Below, piece after piece: positions 33,687 to 43,668 of a stretch of 64,000 nucleotides of DNA. A model generated the notes under the pieces. That model made no database searches. It saw only the letters and a program-made list of their open reading frames with translations, and was not told where the DNA came from. Source of the stretch: AC-32 sp963754265 (GTDB taxonomy: Bacteria; Actinomycetota; Thermoleophilia; Gaiellales; Gaiellaceae). Each line of letters begins with the position of its first letter. Within the stretch, counting starts at the first letter, position 1. A program made the position numbers and the translations under genes. The stretch spans positions 1 to 64,000 of the forward strand of contig CAVWFB010000015.1 of NCBI GenBank assembly GCA_963754265.1. The letters run 5' to 3'.

Positions 33687-34473
33687 ATGCGCCTGAACGC
33701 CTACCTGGCCCGCGCCGGGGTCGCCTCGCGGCGCGGCGCCGACGACCTGATCAAGGCCGGGCGCGTCGCCGTCAACGGGGAGCCGGGGCAGCTGAACACC
33801 TTCGTGGCCTCACGCGACCGGGTCGAGCTCGACGGCCGCAGGGTCGAGCTACAGCCTCTCGCCTACGTGCTCCTGCACAAGCCGGCCGGTGTGGTCACGA
33901 CCGCCCGCGACCCGCAGGGGCGACGGACCGTGGTCGACCTCGTGACTCACCCAACCCGCATCGTCCCGGTCGGCCGGCTCGACGCGGACACGACCGGGGC
34001 GCTCCTGCTCACCAACGACGGTGAGCTCGCGCACGTGCTGGCGCACCCACGCTACGAGGTGGAAAAGGTCTACGTGGCCGAGGTCGAGGGCGAGCCGTCC
34101 GACGAGGCGCTCGAGCAGCCTCCGCGACGGCGTCGAGCTCGACGACGGGCTCACGGCCCCGGCGCAGGCGCGGCGGCTTGGCGCCGGGCGGATCGAGCTC
34201 TCGCTCCACGAGGGCCGCAAGCACCAGGTCAAGCGGATGCTGGCCGCGGTCGGCCACCCCGTGTCGCACCTCCACCGCAGCCGCTACGCGGGCCTGACGC
34301 TCGAAGGGCTCGAGCCCGGCGCATGGCGCGAGCTCGAGCCCTCCGAGGTCGATCGGCTCAGGACGATGCGGCGAGCGCCGCTGCCTGCGGCGATCAGGTC
34401 GTCGCGGCCTTCGTCCAGTCCTTGCGCTGCTGCTCGCTCGAACGCTGACGTCGTTGAACTCGGCCTGCGTTGA
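33687..34473 (+). pseudogene. RsuA/RluB-type pseudouridine synthase, frameshifted
   Basis: An S4 domain (RLNAYLARAGVASRRGADDL) is followed by the catalytic region with Asp in VGRLDADTTGALLLTNDGE and KVYVAEVEG. At about 34112-34118 the frame moves by one base (one extra nucleotide). The remainder then reads VELDDGLTAPAQARRLGAGR, ELSLHEGRKHQVKRMLAAVG and YAGLTLEGLEPGAWRELEP to TGA 34471-34473. Both parts match the family, which modifies 16S or 23S rRNA. ATG 33678 is a second in-frame start. The defect adjoins a heavily frameshifted neighbour and may be a sequence error. Confidence 0.8.
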
Positions 34474-36665
34474 AGCCGGTCCGGATCTGCGGCGCCAGAG
34501 CGTTGCGCTGGTTGGTCGAGCGACTCGATCTGGGCCTCGATGCCGGTGTAGGTCGCAGTCGCCCGCAGAGTTGCTCGCGAGCGCCTGCGTCGAGGCGGCA
34601 GGGTGTTCATGCGAGAAGGTCGCCGAAGGACGCGATCAGCTGCTTGTAGGCATCTCCCGAGCTTCTCGCATCTCGCGATGGTGCGTCCGCAGGCTGACGG
34701 GCAGCGCGATTCTGGTTCGCTGATCTGGGTGAGCGACGCGGCCGTCGGTCACGTAGTCGTCCTTCAGGCCGAGGAGGGTCGAGCATGGTCGGCCGGAGGT
34801 CCGTGTGATCGGTCCACACGCTGCCGGTCGTCGCCCATGTTCTTCACGCCCGGCCCGACCATACCCAGCCAGGTCGATCGCGATCTCGTGCTGGATGTCG
34901 CCGTGGTTCCAGGCGAACTCTGGCTCGTGGCCGCGTCGGGATCGACGACGCAGTCGAGCAGGTGTCGCGCAGGGCACGGCGTCGCTGCGCCGTGGCGAAG
35001 AAGAAGCAGTCCGGGTCGCGCGAACAGCGTGAACGTCGGCGTCCGTGCGGGTCCGCCGTGACCATGTGCAGCGTCTTCATCTCGACCGGGTCGGCGAGCG
35101 CGACGATGATGTTGTGCTCGGACGGCCCCGGTGTAGCGGGTTCAGCCAGCTCAGCTGTCCGACATCTCCCGCTCGAGGTTCCGCGTGACCGGCGCAGTCT
35201 CGCGACGGGTTGCCGGTGATGTAGACGTTCGGCGCCATGTCCGAGTGGACCGTGAATGGCGTCGTGTCGCCGTGCTGCGGTCGTTGACCAGTCCGGCGCA
35301 GGTCGCCGTTGATCTCGCCGACGCGTTGCCGGTGTACGTGCACGGCGTGGTGACGCCGTCGCAGCCGGGGTTCGTCGGCGGGTGCGCCGGCGAAGTGGTC
35401 GCCCTCCTCGACGGTGAACACGAACAGCGTGTTGCTCTTGTTGATCCCGTCGCGCCGCCAGGCGGTTGAAGAACTGCTCGAACGCCGTGTCGTAGTCCTG
35501 CAGCTGCTGGACGTAGCCGGCCTCGCCGGGGCCCGCAGGCGCAGTGGATCGTCGCCGGACGACGCCGTGCGGGTCGTGTGCGTCCGAGATGTAGCCGTAG
35601 GTGACCGGGATGCCGGCCTCCTGCATCTGCGCGACGTAGCGACAGCGAGATCGTCGCGAACATGCCGTCGAAGCCCGGGAAGCCCGGCTGGCCGAACTGG
35701 TCCGTGATCGGGGTGCCGTTCAGCTTCTTCACGGCCGTCTGGCCATTGACAGTCCCGTTGGTGCAGTTCTGCGTCGAAACAGTGCAGATCGCCGGGTTCA
35801 CGTACTTGGCTCCGAAGAGGCCCTCGAAGCCGGTGTAGCCGCCCGGCTCGTCGGGCAGCTGGTCCGGCCGCGCGTTCGCGTTGCCGGCGCAGATGCTGTC
35901 CGCGGACTGCGCGCAGTGGACCGCCATGCCGACGAAGTCGGTCTGCGCGAGGTTCCGCGCAGCCGTGTTCGCCGGTGCCGCATTCGAGGCCTGCGCCTCG
36001 AGCCACTCTGGCGAACCTGTTCCGAAGACCTTCGTCATGTCGCCCGCAGGGCCGGTGCCGGTGTTCTCGAGTACGACGTTGGCGAGGGCCGTAGCGCCGA
36101 AGTCACAGCCGGCGCGGGTATAGGGAACCCACGGTGCTGGCGCGTTCCGCGGTGTGCCGCTATCGCCGTTGACCATGTTGAAGTTCGGATCCGTCGGCGG
36201 CGTGTTCACATCGTCCGTCAGGTCCGTCCAGTACTTGAACGACGACGAAGATGCCGTGGTACCGTCCGCCCGGAAGTAGCGATACGAGTTCGAAACCGCC
36301 TGGCCGTGCCGATCAGAGTACGTACCGGTGAGGTTGGTCAGGATCCCGTTCGCGGTGTGCGAGATCAAGACCGTGTGGTCGTTGGTCATGAGCGTTCCGT
36401 TGCCCCGGATGAAATTGAGCAGATGCGGCATCTGCTCCAGATCCGATGGCACGTTCGGGTTGTCTCGCAGGAAATGGACGTTGTCGAAGATCAAATAGAT
36501 GACGTGCTTGACCTGTCCCTTCGGCGAGTTCAGCTGACAGCCGTTCGCCGGTGGAGCTGCCGTGGCGTACTTCGCGCTTGACCGGCTCGTGTTCGTCGCA
36601 GCGGCGAAAACGGCCACCACTACGATGGCGAGCGCGAGCGCGCCCATCCTCACTCTCCCCTTCAT
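34385..36665 (-). pseudogene. Alkaline-phosphatase-superfamily phosphoesterase, many frameshifts
   Basis: It starts at ATG 36665 with a signal-anchor helix and reads intact for about 340 residues: VKHVIYLIFDNVHFLRDNPN, TLMTNDHTVLISHTANGILT and FEGLFGAKYVNPAICTVSTQ. From about 35,650 downward the homologous sequence jumps among all three frames (MQEAGIPVTYGYISDAHDPH, then NKSNTLFVFTVEEGDHFAGA, then GCDGVTTPCTYTGNASA, then SEHNIIVALADPVEMKTLHM, then LRPTMLDPP/LLGLKDDYVTDGRV), at least ten shifts in about 1.3 kb. Amino-acid identity seems kept. The 3' end near 34,385 is approximate. It converges on the broken pseudouridine synthase. Confidence 0.75.
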
Positions 36666-36780
36666 GAGTCCTCCCTTGTGGATGTGCTCGGCGGGAATCT
36701 AAAGGAGGCCGATGTGAGGCACAACGAGCAACAACCGCTTTCGTTGCGGCGTTGGTCACGGGAACGATTCGAGGTCTCCA

Positions 36781-36809
36781 GCGCTCGGGGCCATGACGGC
36801 CCCGAGCGC
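36781..36809 (-). terminator. Strong hairpin after the PhoX-like gene
   Basis: A perfect 12-bp stem GCGCTCGGGGCC / GGCCCCGAGCGC with a 5-nt loop lies 12 bases after the minus-strand stop at 36822. No T tract is present, so it may act as a Rho-assisted or mRNA-stabilising structure. Confidence 0.4.
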
Positions 36810-36821
36810 TGAAAGAGTCGG

Positions 36822-38375
36822 TTAGGCGCCGGGGATGTGCAGGAGCATGAGTTGTCCGCCCTCCCGCTTGAACGTCAGTGGGCCGACCTGGGTGACGTCC
36901 ATCAGGATGGTGTGGGCTTGCACATCCACGAGGAAGGCCCCGGGGCCGAACGCAGCCGATGCGTCGACGATCCCGCTCGACTCCCACGAGCCCTGTGGCG
37001 CGGCTGGATCTCCCGCCTGGTTGACCTTCGCTGCGACCGTCAACGTACCGGTCGCCAAGTCGTAGCGCCAGACCCGCGCGGTCGTCCCCGCCGCGTTTGA
37101 GGCGGGGTACTGGTTCTGGCTGCCCGGATCCTCCTGGATCAGGAGGCTCGCGCCCGTCGTTTCGACGTTGTCCGGCTGGTGGATGAAGGCCGTGTTGCCT
37201 GCGCTCGCCGCGCCAAAGGGGTCGCCCTCGATCAGGATCGACAGGCTGAGGACGTGCGTCTCGTCGGTCGGGTCGAGCACCATCTTGTACACGCGTCCGT
37301 TGGGGAACGGGCCCTGGGTGCCGGCCGCCCCGCGCGTCATCCGTGCCGCGCCCGGGCCCGGCAGCGCTCGTGGCTCGCCCGTATCCGCGAAGTAGACAAC
37401 GTTCGGGTGGTTCCGGTCGAAGGCGATGTCCTCGACTCGGATGAACTGGAACACATTGTTCGCGTTCGACCAGTTCTCCAGCCCGGTCTGGTCGCCGAGA
37501 GCGATGTCCCTCGGGACCGGAATGAAGTGCCCCGATGCCGTCGCTGCTCCGGAGAGGTCGCTGTAGTCGTTGACGAGCGGATTATCGGACCTGAAGGCCC
37601 ACAGCGATCCGTCGTCGTTCCATACCGCCGCCGCGCTGGCCGATCGGTACATGTAGAGCTGTGAGCTCGGTGCCGTGAACGTGTCGTCGCCCGAGAGGAG
37701 CACCGGATGGCCGTAGCCGGGAACCGCGACGGTGTTCTCGTGGTTGTACCGCCCGATCCCGTAGATCGGCTTGTAGTCGTTCCGCTGGGGGTCATACGCC
37801 ACCACGACACCGGCTTGCTCAGCATTCGGACCCGGGGGCCAGGCGAGGCCGGTCCGGTTGACGAAGTCGCTCGACTCCTCATTCGTGAAGAGCAGTGATC
37901 GCTCGAACCCGTTATCGGTCCCCGCGGCCGCGAGAAAGTTCGAACAGAAGCGCTGAAAGTTCGCGCTGCTTGGGATCACGTACTTCCCCTGGAGCACGCC
38001 AGCGCCATGCTGATTCAGGATCAGATGGCTCACCATCGCGTTGGTGTAGTCGCTCTGGCCGACGCCGGTTGTCGCGTTGAACGGGAACGGGACCAGGGAC
38101 GTCTCGTGGTTCAGATAGACGTCCAAGCGCCCCTGACCGCGCGTTTGGAGCGAGATCCCGTCTGGAATGCTCTCGAGCCTGTAGCCGCTCCCGAGTGTCT
38201 CGCCGACGGTCATGATCGGCGTTACCGACGAGCCGGCAGCGAGCGGCGTCAGCATCGCGGCCTGGCTAGTAGTGAAGCCGGAGCCGTTGTCGCCCGCACC
38301 GGCCGGCGAGGTGAGTAGGAGGACGGTCGCGCTGGTCGCAAGCATCGCGAGCGCGACGATTCGCGGTTTCCGCAT
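36822..38375 (-). CDS. PhoX/DUF839-like secreted protein
   Basis: A 517-residue exported protein. The signal peptide (VALAMLATSATVLLLTSPAG) is followed by a beta-propeller-like domain resembling PhoX/DUF839 phosphatases: QTRGQGRLDVYLNHETSLVP, FTNEESSDFVNRTGLAWPPG, HENTVAVPGYGHPVLLSGDD and RVEDIAFDRNHPNVVYFADT. A good ribosome binding site (GAGAGGAG) precedes ATG 38375. Phosphatase activity is uncertain because many relatives are untested. It lies upstream of and co-directional with the broken phosphoesterase, so both may have served extracellular phosphate release. Confidence 0.8.
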   Translation of the reverse strand: MRKPRIVALAMLATSATVLLLTSPAGAGDNGSGFTTSQAAMLTPLAAGSSVTPIMTVGETLGSGYRLESIPDGISLQTRGQGRLDVYLNHETSLVPFPFNATTGVGQSDYTNAMVSHLILNQHGAGVLQGKYVIPSSANFQRFCSNFLAAAGTDNGFERSLLFTNEESSDFVNRTGLAWPPGPNAEQAGVVVAYDPQRNDYKPIYGIGRYNHENTVAVPGYGHPVLLSGDDTFTAPSSQLYMYRSASAAAVWNDDGSLWAFRSDNPLVNDYSDLSGAATASGHFIPVPRDIALGDQTGLENWSNANNVFQFIRVEDIAFDRNHPNVVYFADTGEPRALPGPGAARMTRGAAGTQGPFPNGRVYKMVLDPTDETHVLSLSILIEGDPFGAASAGNTAFIHQPDNVETTGASLLIQEDPGSQNQYPASNAAGTTARVWRYDLATGTLTVAAKVNQAGDPAAPQGSWESSGIVDASAAFGPGAFLVDVQAHTILMDVTQVGPLTFKREGGQLMLLHIPGA

Positions 38376-38454
38376 GAATTTCTCCTCTCCCCTGAGGTGG
38401 TCTATCCGTGCCTAATCCGATCGTTCTATCAGACCGGGGCGGCGGGGCCTGGAG

Positions 38455-39438
38455 CTACGGGCGGACGAAGCCCATGCGCTCGTACATCTGCTCGAGCGTG
38501 GGGGCGGACGCCTCGCGGGCCTTCTCGGCGCCGACGCCGAGCAGGCGCTCGAGCTCGGCCGGGTCGGAGCGCAGCTCCTCGTAGCGCCCGCGGATCGGCT
38601 CGAACAGCGCCACCACCGCCTCGCCGACCTCCTGCTTGAAGGCGCCGTAGCCGCCGCCGTCGAAGCGGGCCTCGATCTCAGGGATCTCGTTGCCGGTCGC
38701 GATCGCCATGATCTCGATCAGGTTCGAGACGCCGGCCTTCTGCTCGGGGTCGTGGCGCACGTCGGTGCCGGAATCGGTGACCGCGCTCTTGAACTTCTTC
38801 CGGATCGTCTCCGGCGGATCGAGCACGCCGACCGTTCCCTGCGCGGTCCCCCCGGTGGTGGACATCTTCCGCTCGGGCTCCTGGAGGTCCATGATCCGGC
38901 CGCCCACCTCGGGGATCATCGCGTCGGGCAGGCGGAACGTCTCGCCGAACCGCGAGTTGAAGCGCTCCGCCACGTTGCGGGAGAGCTCCAGGTGCTGGCG
39001 TTGGTCCTCGCCGATCGGAACCAGGTCGGTCTGGTAGAGCAGGATGTCCGCAGCCTGGAGCACGGGGTAGGTGAAGAGCCCCGACGAGGCGAAGTCCTGC
39101 TGCTCGCGTTTGTCCTTGAACTGCGTCATGCGGCGCAACTCGCCGTAGCTCGTAACCGAGCCGAGCAGCCAGGCCGCCTCCGGATGCGCGGTCACGTGGC
39201 TCTGGGCGAACACGGTCGAGCGCTCGGGGTCGAGGCCGGCCGCGAACAGGAGCGCGGCGAGCGCGAGCGTCGACTCGCGCAGGTCGTCCGGGTCGTAATC
39301 GCTCGTGATCGAGTGCAGGTCGACGATGCAGAAGAACGCGTCGCCTTTCTCCTGCAGCGCGACGTAGTTCCGGATCGCGCCGATGTAGTTGCCGAGGTGC
39401 TTCGCGCCGGTCGGCTGGATGCCCGAGAAGATCCGCAT
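38455..39438 (-). CDS. trpS: Tryptophanyl-tRNA synthetase
   Basis: A 327-residue class I aminoacyl-tRNA synthetase. The HIGH-type motif is in PTGAKHLGNYIGAIRNY and the KMSKS-type motif is ERKMSTTGG. The length is normal. ATG 39438 is chosen over a TTG at 39456 because it opens the conserved MRIFSGIQPTG and follows TACCTT by 6 nt. It diverges from aroF, whose -10 box is only 8 bases from its own. Confidence 0.96.
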   Translation of the reverse strand: MRIFSGIQPTGAKHLGNYIGAIRNYVALQEKGDAFFCIVDLHSITSDYDPDDLRESTLALAALLFAAGLDPERSTVFAQSHVTAHPEAAWLLGSVTSYGELRRMTQFKDKREQQDFASSGLFTYPVLQAADILLYQTDLVPIGEDQRQHLELSRNVAERFNSRFGETFRLPDAMIPEVGGRIMDLQEPERKMSTTGGTAQGTVGVLDPPETIRKKFKSAVTDSGTDVRHDPEQKAGVSNLIEIMAIATGNEIPEIEARFDGGGYGAFKQEVGEAVVALFEPIRGRYEELRSDPAELERLLGVGAEKAREASAPTLEQMYERMGFVRP

Positions 39439-39444
39439 TCGGCC

Positions 39445-39450
39445 AAGGTA
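39445..39450 (-). promoter_or_regulatory. -10 element, trpS
   Basis: TACCTT on the minus strand with a 6-nt spacer to ATG 39438. Confidence 0.5.
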
Positions 39451-39457
39451 TCGCAAC

Positions 39458-39463
39458 TACACT
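39458..39463 (+). promoter_or_regulatory. -10 element, aroF
   Basis: TACACT, 10 nt before GTG 39474. It is divergent from, and within 8 bases of, the trpS -10 box. Confidence 0.4.
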
Positions 39464-39473
39464 CAACCGGATC

Positions 39474-40514
39474 GTGGCCGCAAACGGATCACCCGAGCTC
39501 CTGATCGTGATGGCCGGCGGCGCGACTCCTGACCAGACCGAGCACGTGCTCGCGCGGCTGCAGGAGGCCGGGGTAGACGCCCGCGTGACGCACGGGCGCG
39601 AGTCGACGGTGATCGGGGCGATCGGGGAGCGCGAGCTGCTCGCAACGCTGCCGCTGGAGGGCTATCCCGGCGTCGAGCAGGTGCTGCCGATCCTCAAGCC
39701 CTACAAGCTGGTCTCGCGCGAGGTCTCGCCGGACCCGACGGTCATCGACGTCGACGGCAGGCGGATCGGCGACGGCTACTTCGGGCTGATCGCCGGCCCC
39801 TGCACGGTCGAGTACCGGGAGCAGACACTGGTCACGGCGCGTGCGGTCGCGGAGGCCGGCGCGACGATGCTGCGTGGCGGTGCCTTCAAGCCGCGCACCT
39901 CGCCCTACACCTTCCAGGGTCTCGGCGACGAGGCCCTGGTGATCCTGCGCGAGGCGAGAGAGGAGACCGGCCTCCCGGTCGTGACGGAGCTGATGGATCC
40001 TCGGCACGTGGAGGCGGTGCTCGAGGTCGCGGACGTGATCCAGATCGGGGCGCGCAACATGCAGAACTTCATGCTGCTCGCGGAGGTCGGACGCGCGGAC
40101 AAGCCGATTCTGATCAAGCGCGGGCCCTCGGCGTCGGTCGAAGAGCTGCTGATGGCCGCCGAGTACGTCGCCCGGGAAGGGAACGAGCGGATCATCCTCT
40201 GCGAGCGCGGGATCAAGACCTTCGAGCAGACGACGCGGTACACGCTCGACCTCGGCTCGGTCGCGGTGTTGAAGCGCGAGACGCATCTACCCGTGATCGT
40301 GGATCCGTCGCACGCCGCAGGCCGGCGTGACCTGGTGCTCCCGCTGGCCAGGGCGGCCGCCGCGGTCGGCGCGGACGGGATCATCGTCGAGTCGCATCCG
40401 TCGCCCGAGGAGGCGCTCTGCGACGGGCCGCAGCAGATCCCGACGGCCGAGTTCGGCGAGTTCGCGCGCGAGGTGCGCGAGGTCGCAGAGCTGCTCGGCA
40501 AGCGCATCGGCTAA
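39474..40514 (+). CDS. aroF: 3-deoxy-7-phosphoheptulonate synthase (DAHP synthase)
   Basis: A 346-residue type I-beta DAHP synthase, first step of the shikimate pathway from phosphoenolpyruvate and erythrose 4-phosphate. An N-terminal ferredoxin-like regulatory domain (about residues 1-70) precedes the barrel: GLIAGPCTVEYREQTLVTAR, LRGGAFKPRTSPYTFQGLG, QIGARNMQNFMLL, KRGPSASVEELLMAAEY and VIVDPSHAAGRRDLVLPLA. GTG 39474 is the start. The ring-pathway partners tyrA and aroA follow after a 147-base gap. Confidence 0.95.
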   Translation: MAANGSPELLIVMAGGATPDQTEHVLARLQEAGVDARVTHGRESTVIGAIGERELLATLPLEGYPGVEQVLPILKPYKLVSREVSPDPTVIDVDGRRIGDGYFGLIAGPCTVEYREQTLVTARAVAEAGATMLRGGAFKPRTSPYTFQGLGDEALVILREAREETGLPVVTELMDPRHVEAVLEVADVIQIGARNMQNFMLLAEVGRADKPILIKRGPSASVEELLMAAEYVAREGNERIILCERGIKTFEQTTRYTLDLGSVAVLKRETHLPVIVDPSHAAGRRDLVLPLARAAAAVGADGIIVESHPSPEEALCDGPQQIPTAEFGEFAREVREVAELLGKRIG

Positions 40515-40648
40515 CCCGTCGCAGCCGTGGACAGAGCGGAGCACTCCCGGCGCAAAGCCGTCTCACACCCGTCACACGACCGCAGCTAGCCTCGATTTTC
40601 CCCTGGGTGGGTGGGGGTTAGGGATGGGGCCTGCCCCGCTCGCGGGGA

Positions 40649-40654
40649 TAGCCT
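40649..40654 (+). promoter_or_regulatory. -10 element, tyrA
   Basis: TAGCCT with a 7-nt spacer to GTG 40662. Confidence 0.5.
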
Positions 40655-40661
40655 CCCGCCC

Positions 40662-41765
40662 GTGGAGGTGGGAAGGCTGGCGGTGATCGGCACGGGCCTG
40701 ATCGGGGCCTCGGTTGCGCTCGCGGCCAAGCAGGCCGGGGCCGCCGCCCAGGTCATCGGTTACGACCCCGACCCGGCGGCGCTCGAAGCCGCGCGCGCGC
40801 GCGGCGCGATCGACGAGGCCACGGGCTCGCTCGAGGATGCGGTCGCCGGCGCCGACCTCGCCGTCGTCGCCGCGCCCGTGGCTCACCTGGCCGCACAGGT
40901 GCGGGCGACGCTCGAGGCAAGCGCCGATCAGACCACCGTCACCGATGTCGGCTCGACGAAGGCCGGCGCCTGCGCGGCCGCGGCAGGCTCGGCGCGTTTC
41001 GTGGGCGGGCACCCGGTCTGCGGCTCGGAGGCGCGCGGCGCGGAGCACGCGAGCGCGGAGATCTTCGACGGCGCGACCTGGTTCCTGACCCCGCTGACCG
41101 AGACCGATCCCGCCCGCTACCGGCTCGTTCACGGCTTCGTCTCCACGCTCGGCGCTACGCCGGTGGCGGTCGACCCGCAGGCGCACGACCGGCTCGTCGC
41201 GTTGACGAGCCACCTCCCACACGCGCTTGCGAACCTGCTCGTCAACCAGGCGGGCGCAACCCGCGTCGAGGGGCACGAGCCGCTCGCGGCGGCCGGCGGC
41301 TCGCTCCGGGACATGACCCGGGTCGCGGGCGCGAACCCGCGCATCTGGGTCGACATCTTCGTCGAGAACGCCGCTTCGCTCCGCGAGTCGCTGGCCGAGC
41401 ACCGGCGGCGGGTGGAGCAGCTCGAGGCCGCACTGGATGCCGGCGATGCCGGTTTCGTCGCGCGCTGGATCGGCGAGGCCGCCGGCAACCGGCGCCGGAT
41501 GCTCGCTGACGCGTTCCCGGATCCGGGCGAGCTCCAGCAGCTGCGCGTGCACGTCCCCGACCGGCCGGGCGTGCTCGCCGGAATCACGCAGGCGCTCGGC
41601 GCGGAGCGGATCAACATCGAGGACTTCGAGCTCCACCACGTCTCGCCCGACCGGGGCGGCACGCTCACCCTGCTCGTGACCGGGGAAGAGGAGGCCCGAC
41701 GGGCGGCGGCGCTGCTGGAGTCGCAGGGCTACGGCGTCGTCGTCTCCCCGGTGCTGTCCGAATGA
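40662..41765 (+). CDS. tyrA: Prephenate dehydrogenase with ACT domain
   Basis: A 367-residue enzyme. The NAD-binding fold is LAVIGTGLIGASVALAAKQA, followed by TDVGSTKAGACAAAAGSARF, GGHPVCGSEARGAEHASAEI and the catalytic His segment LTSHLPHALANLLV. A C-terminal ACT domain (about residues 290-360, LRVHVPDRPGVLAGITQALG) is the likely site of tyrosine feedback. GTG 40662 follows the -10 box and excludes an upstream extension. It overlaps aroA by 4 bases. Confidence 0.94.
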   Translation: MEVGRLAVIGTGLIGASVALAAKQAGAAAQVIGYDPDPAALEAARARGAIDEATGSLEDAVAGADLAVVAAPVAHLAAQVRATLEASADQTTVTDVGSTKAGACAAAAGSARFVGGHPVCGSEARGAEHASAEIFDGATWFLTPLTETDPARYRLVHGFVSTLGATPVAVDPQAHDRLVALTSHLPHALANLLVNQAGATRVEGHEPLAAAGGSLRDMTRVAGANPRIWVDIFVENAASLRESLAEHRRRVEQLEAALDAGDAGFVARWIGEAAGNRRRMLADAFPDPGELQQLRVHVPDRPGVLAGITQALGAERINIEDFELHHVSPDRGGTLTLLVTGEEEARRAAALLESQGYGVVVSPVLSE

Positions 41766-43042
41766 AGATCGAGCCCGCGAAGGCGATTCGCGGGCACATC
41801 GCGGTGCCCGGCGACAAGTCGATCTCGCACCGCGCGGTGCTGGTCGGTGCGATCGCCGACGGAGAGACGCGGGTCGAGGGCTTCGGCCGCTCGGCAGACA
41901 CCGAGTCCACGATCGCGGCCGTCCGCGCGCTCGGCGTCAGCGTCCACGACGACGAGGTCGATGTGCTGCGGGTCGAGGGCGCCGGCCTACGCGGACTGGG
42001 CGAAGCGTCGCAACCGATCGACTGCGGAAACTCCGGCACGACGCTGCGGCTGCTCGCCGGGATCCTCGCCGGGCAGGAGGGTCGCTTCGAGCTGACCGGG
42101 GACGAGTCGCTTCGACGGCGGCCCGTCGATCGCATCGCCGAGCCGCTCGCCCAGATGGGAGCGCACGTCGAGACCGACGACGGGAAACCGCCGCTCGCCG
42201 TCGGCGGCGGCGCTCTCCACGGCATCCGCTACGAGCTGCCCGTCGCGAGCGCCCAGGTGAAGTCGTGCGTGCTTCTGGCGGGGCTCTATGCCGATGGCCG
42301 CACGACTGTGGTCGAGCCCGTTGCCACCCGAGACCACACCGAACGGCTGCTGGCGGCGGCCGGCGCAGCCGTGACCAGGCGCCAGGGCCGTATCTCGGTC
42401 GGGCCGGCCGAGCGCCTGGAGCTCGCGGAGGTATCCGTGCCGGGCGACTTCTCCGCCGCGGCTCCGTTCATCGTCGCAGCAACGCTCCTCCCGGGATCGG
42501 AGCTGACGATCCACGAGATCGGCCTCAACCCGACGCGGACGGGCCTCCTCGACGTGCTCGAGCGCATGGGTGCCCGGATCACGGCCTTCCACCGCAGGCG
42601 GAGCGGGGGTGAGCCCATCGGCGACCTCGAGGTGCAATCCGCGGAGTTGACCGCCACCAAGGTGACGGCCGAGGAGATCCCGCGGCTCGTCGACGAGCTC
42701 CCCCTCTTTGCTCTCGCCGCCGGGTGCGCGCGCGGGGAGAGCCGGGTAGAAGGCGCACGTGAGTTGCGCGTGAAGGAAACGGATCGGATCGAAACCGTGT
42801 CGACTTCGCTACGCGCCCTTGGCATCCGCATCACGGCGCGCGACGATGGCTTCAGGGTGAGAGGGGTTCCTTCCCGCCCCATGGGTGGGGGAATGAGCTC
42901 TCACGGAGATCATCGGATTGCGATGCTTGGTGCGGTCGCCGGGCTCGTCTCGCGACAGGGCGTCGAGCTCGAAGACCCGCAGGCGGTCGCTGTAAGCTTC
43001 CCCGGGTTTTTCGAGCTGCTCGACTCGGTCACACAACGATGA
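41762..43042 (+). CDS. aroA: 5-enolpyruvylshikimate-3-phosphate synthase
   Basis: A 426-residue EPSP synthase. Motifs: GHIAVPGDKSISHRAVL at the substrate site, IDCGNSGTTLRLLAGI, VKETDRIETV and HGDHRIAMLG. It lies between tyrA and cmk with 4-base overlaps on both sides, so the three are translated together. The length is normal. Confidence 0.97.
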   Translation: MKIEPAKAIRGHIAVPGDKSISHRAVLVGAIADGETRVEGFGRSADTESTIAAVRALGVSVHDDEVDVLRVEGAGLRGLGEASQPIDCGNSGTTLRLLAGILAGQEGRFELTGDESLRRRPVDRIAEPLAQMGAHVETDDGKPPLAVGGGALHGIRYELPVASAQVKSCVLLAGLYADGRTTVVEPVATRDHTERLLAAAGAAVTRRQGRISVGPAERLELAEVSVPGDFSAAAPFIVAATLLPGSELTIHEIGLNPTRTGLLDVLERMGARITAFHRRRSGGEPIGDLEVQSAELTATKVTAEEIPRLVDELPLFALAAGCARGESRVEGARELRVKETDRIETVSTSLRALGIRITARDDGFRVRGVPSRPMGGGMSSHGDHRIAMLGAVAGLVSRQGVELEDPQAVAVSFPGFFELLDSVTQR

Positions 43043-43668
43043 TTGTCGCCATAGACGGGCCCGCCGGGGCCGGTAAGAGCACGGTCGCCCGGCGCCTCGC
43101 CGAGCGGCTGGGCTTCCGCTACCTCGACACCGGCGCCATGTACCGGGCGCTCACCTGGCTGGCGCGGCAGCGGAGCGTCCCGCTGGCGCAGGGCGAGCAG
43201 CTCGGCGAGCTCGCGGCCGACAACCCGGTCAGCTTCGACGAGCAGCGGCGCGTCTGGATCGCCGAGACCGACGTCACCTCGTCGATCCGGAAGGCCGACA
43301 TCGACAGCCTCGTCCCCGTCGTCGCGCGCCATCCGGCGGTGCGGGCGGTCATGCGTGCGCGCCAGCAGGAGCTCGCCGACGGCGACGTCGTCATCGAGGG
43401 CCGCGACATCGGCACCGTCGTCGCTCCGCAGGCCGAGGTCAAGGTCTACCTCAACGCCGATCGCGGCGTCCGCGCCGGCCGGCGGCTCGCGGAGCGGCCG
43501 GAGATCGGAGCCGACGCCCTCGCGACCGACCTCCGCCTCCGCGACGAGAGCGACGCCGCGCGGATGCGCCCGGCCGAGGACGCGATCCAGATCGACACGA
43601 CCGAGCTCGACGTCGAGGACGTCGTCTCGCAGATCGAGGAGCTGGTCCGGGCGCGCCAGCCTGCGTAG
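43039..43668 (+). CDS. cmk: Cytidylate kinase
   Basis: A 209-residue CMP/dCMP kinase. The P-loop is IDGPAGAGKSTVARRLAERL, the substrate loop is YLDTGAMYRALTWLA, and VVIEGRDIGTVVAPQAEVKV is conserved. It overlaps aroA by 4 bases and is followed by 158 bases to the first in-frame ATG of der. Confidence 0.96.
   Translation: MIVAIDGPAGAGKSTVARRLAERLGFRYLDTGAMYRALTWLARQRSVPLAQGEQLGELAADNPVSFDEQRRVWIAETDVTSSIRKADIDSLVPVVARHPAVRAVMRARQQELADGDVVIEGRDIGTVVAPQAEVKVYLNADRGVRAGRRLAERPEIGADALATDLRLRDESDAARMRPAEDAIQIDTTELDVEDVVSQIEELVRARQPA

Noticed and set aside
34454..36581. Several plus-strand open frames opposite the broken phosphoesterase
   Set aside because: They mirror the minus-strand family sequence and show only Arg/Val-rich shadow translations.
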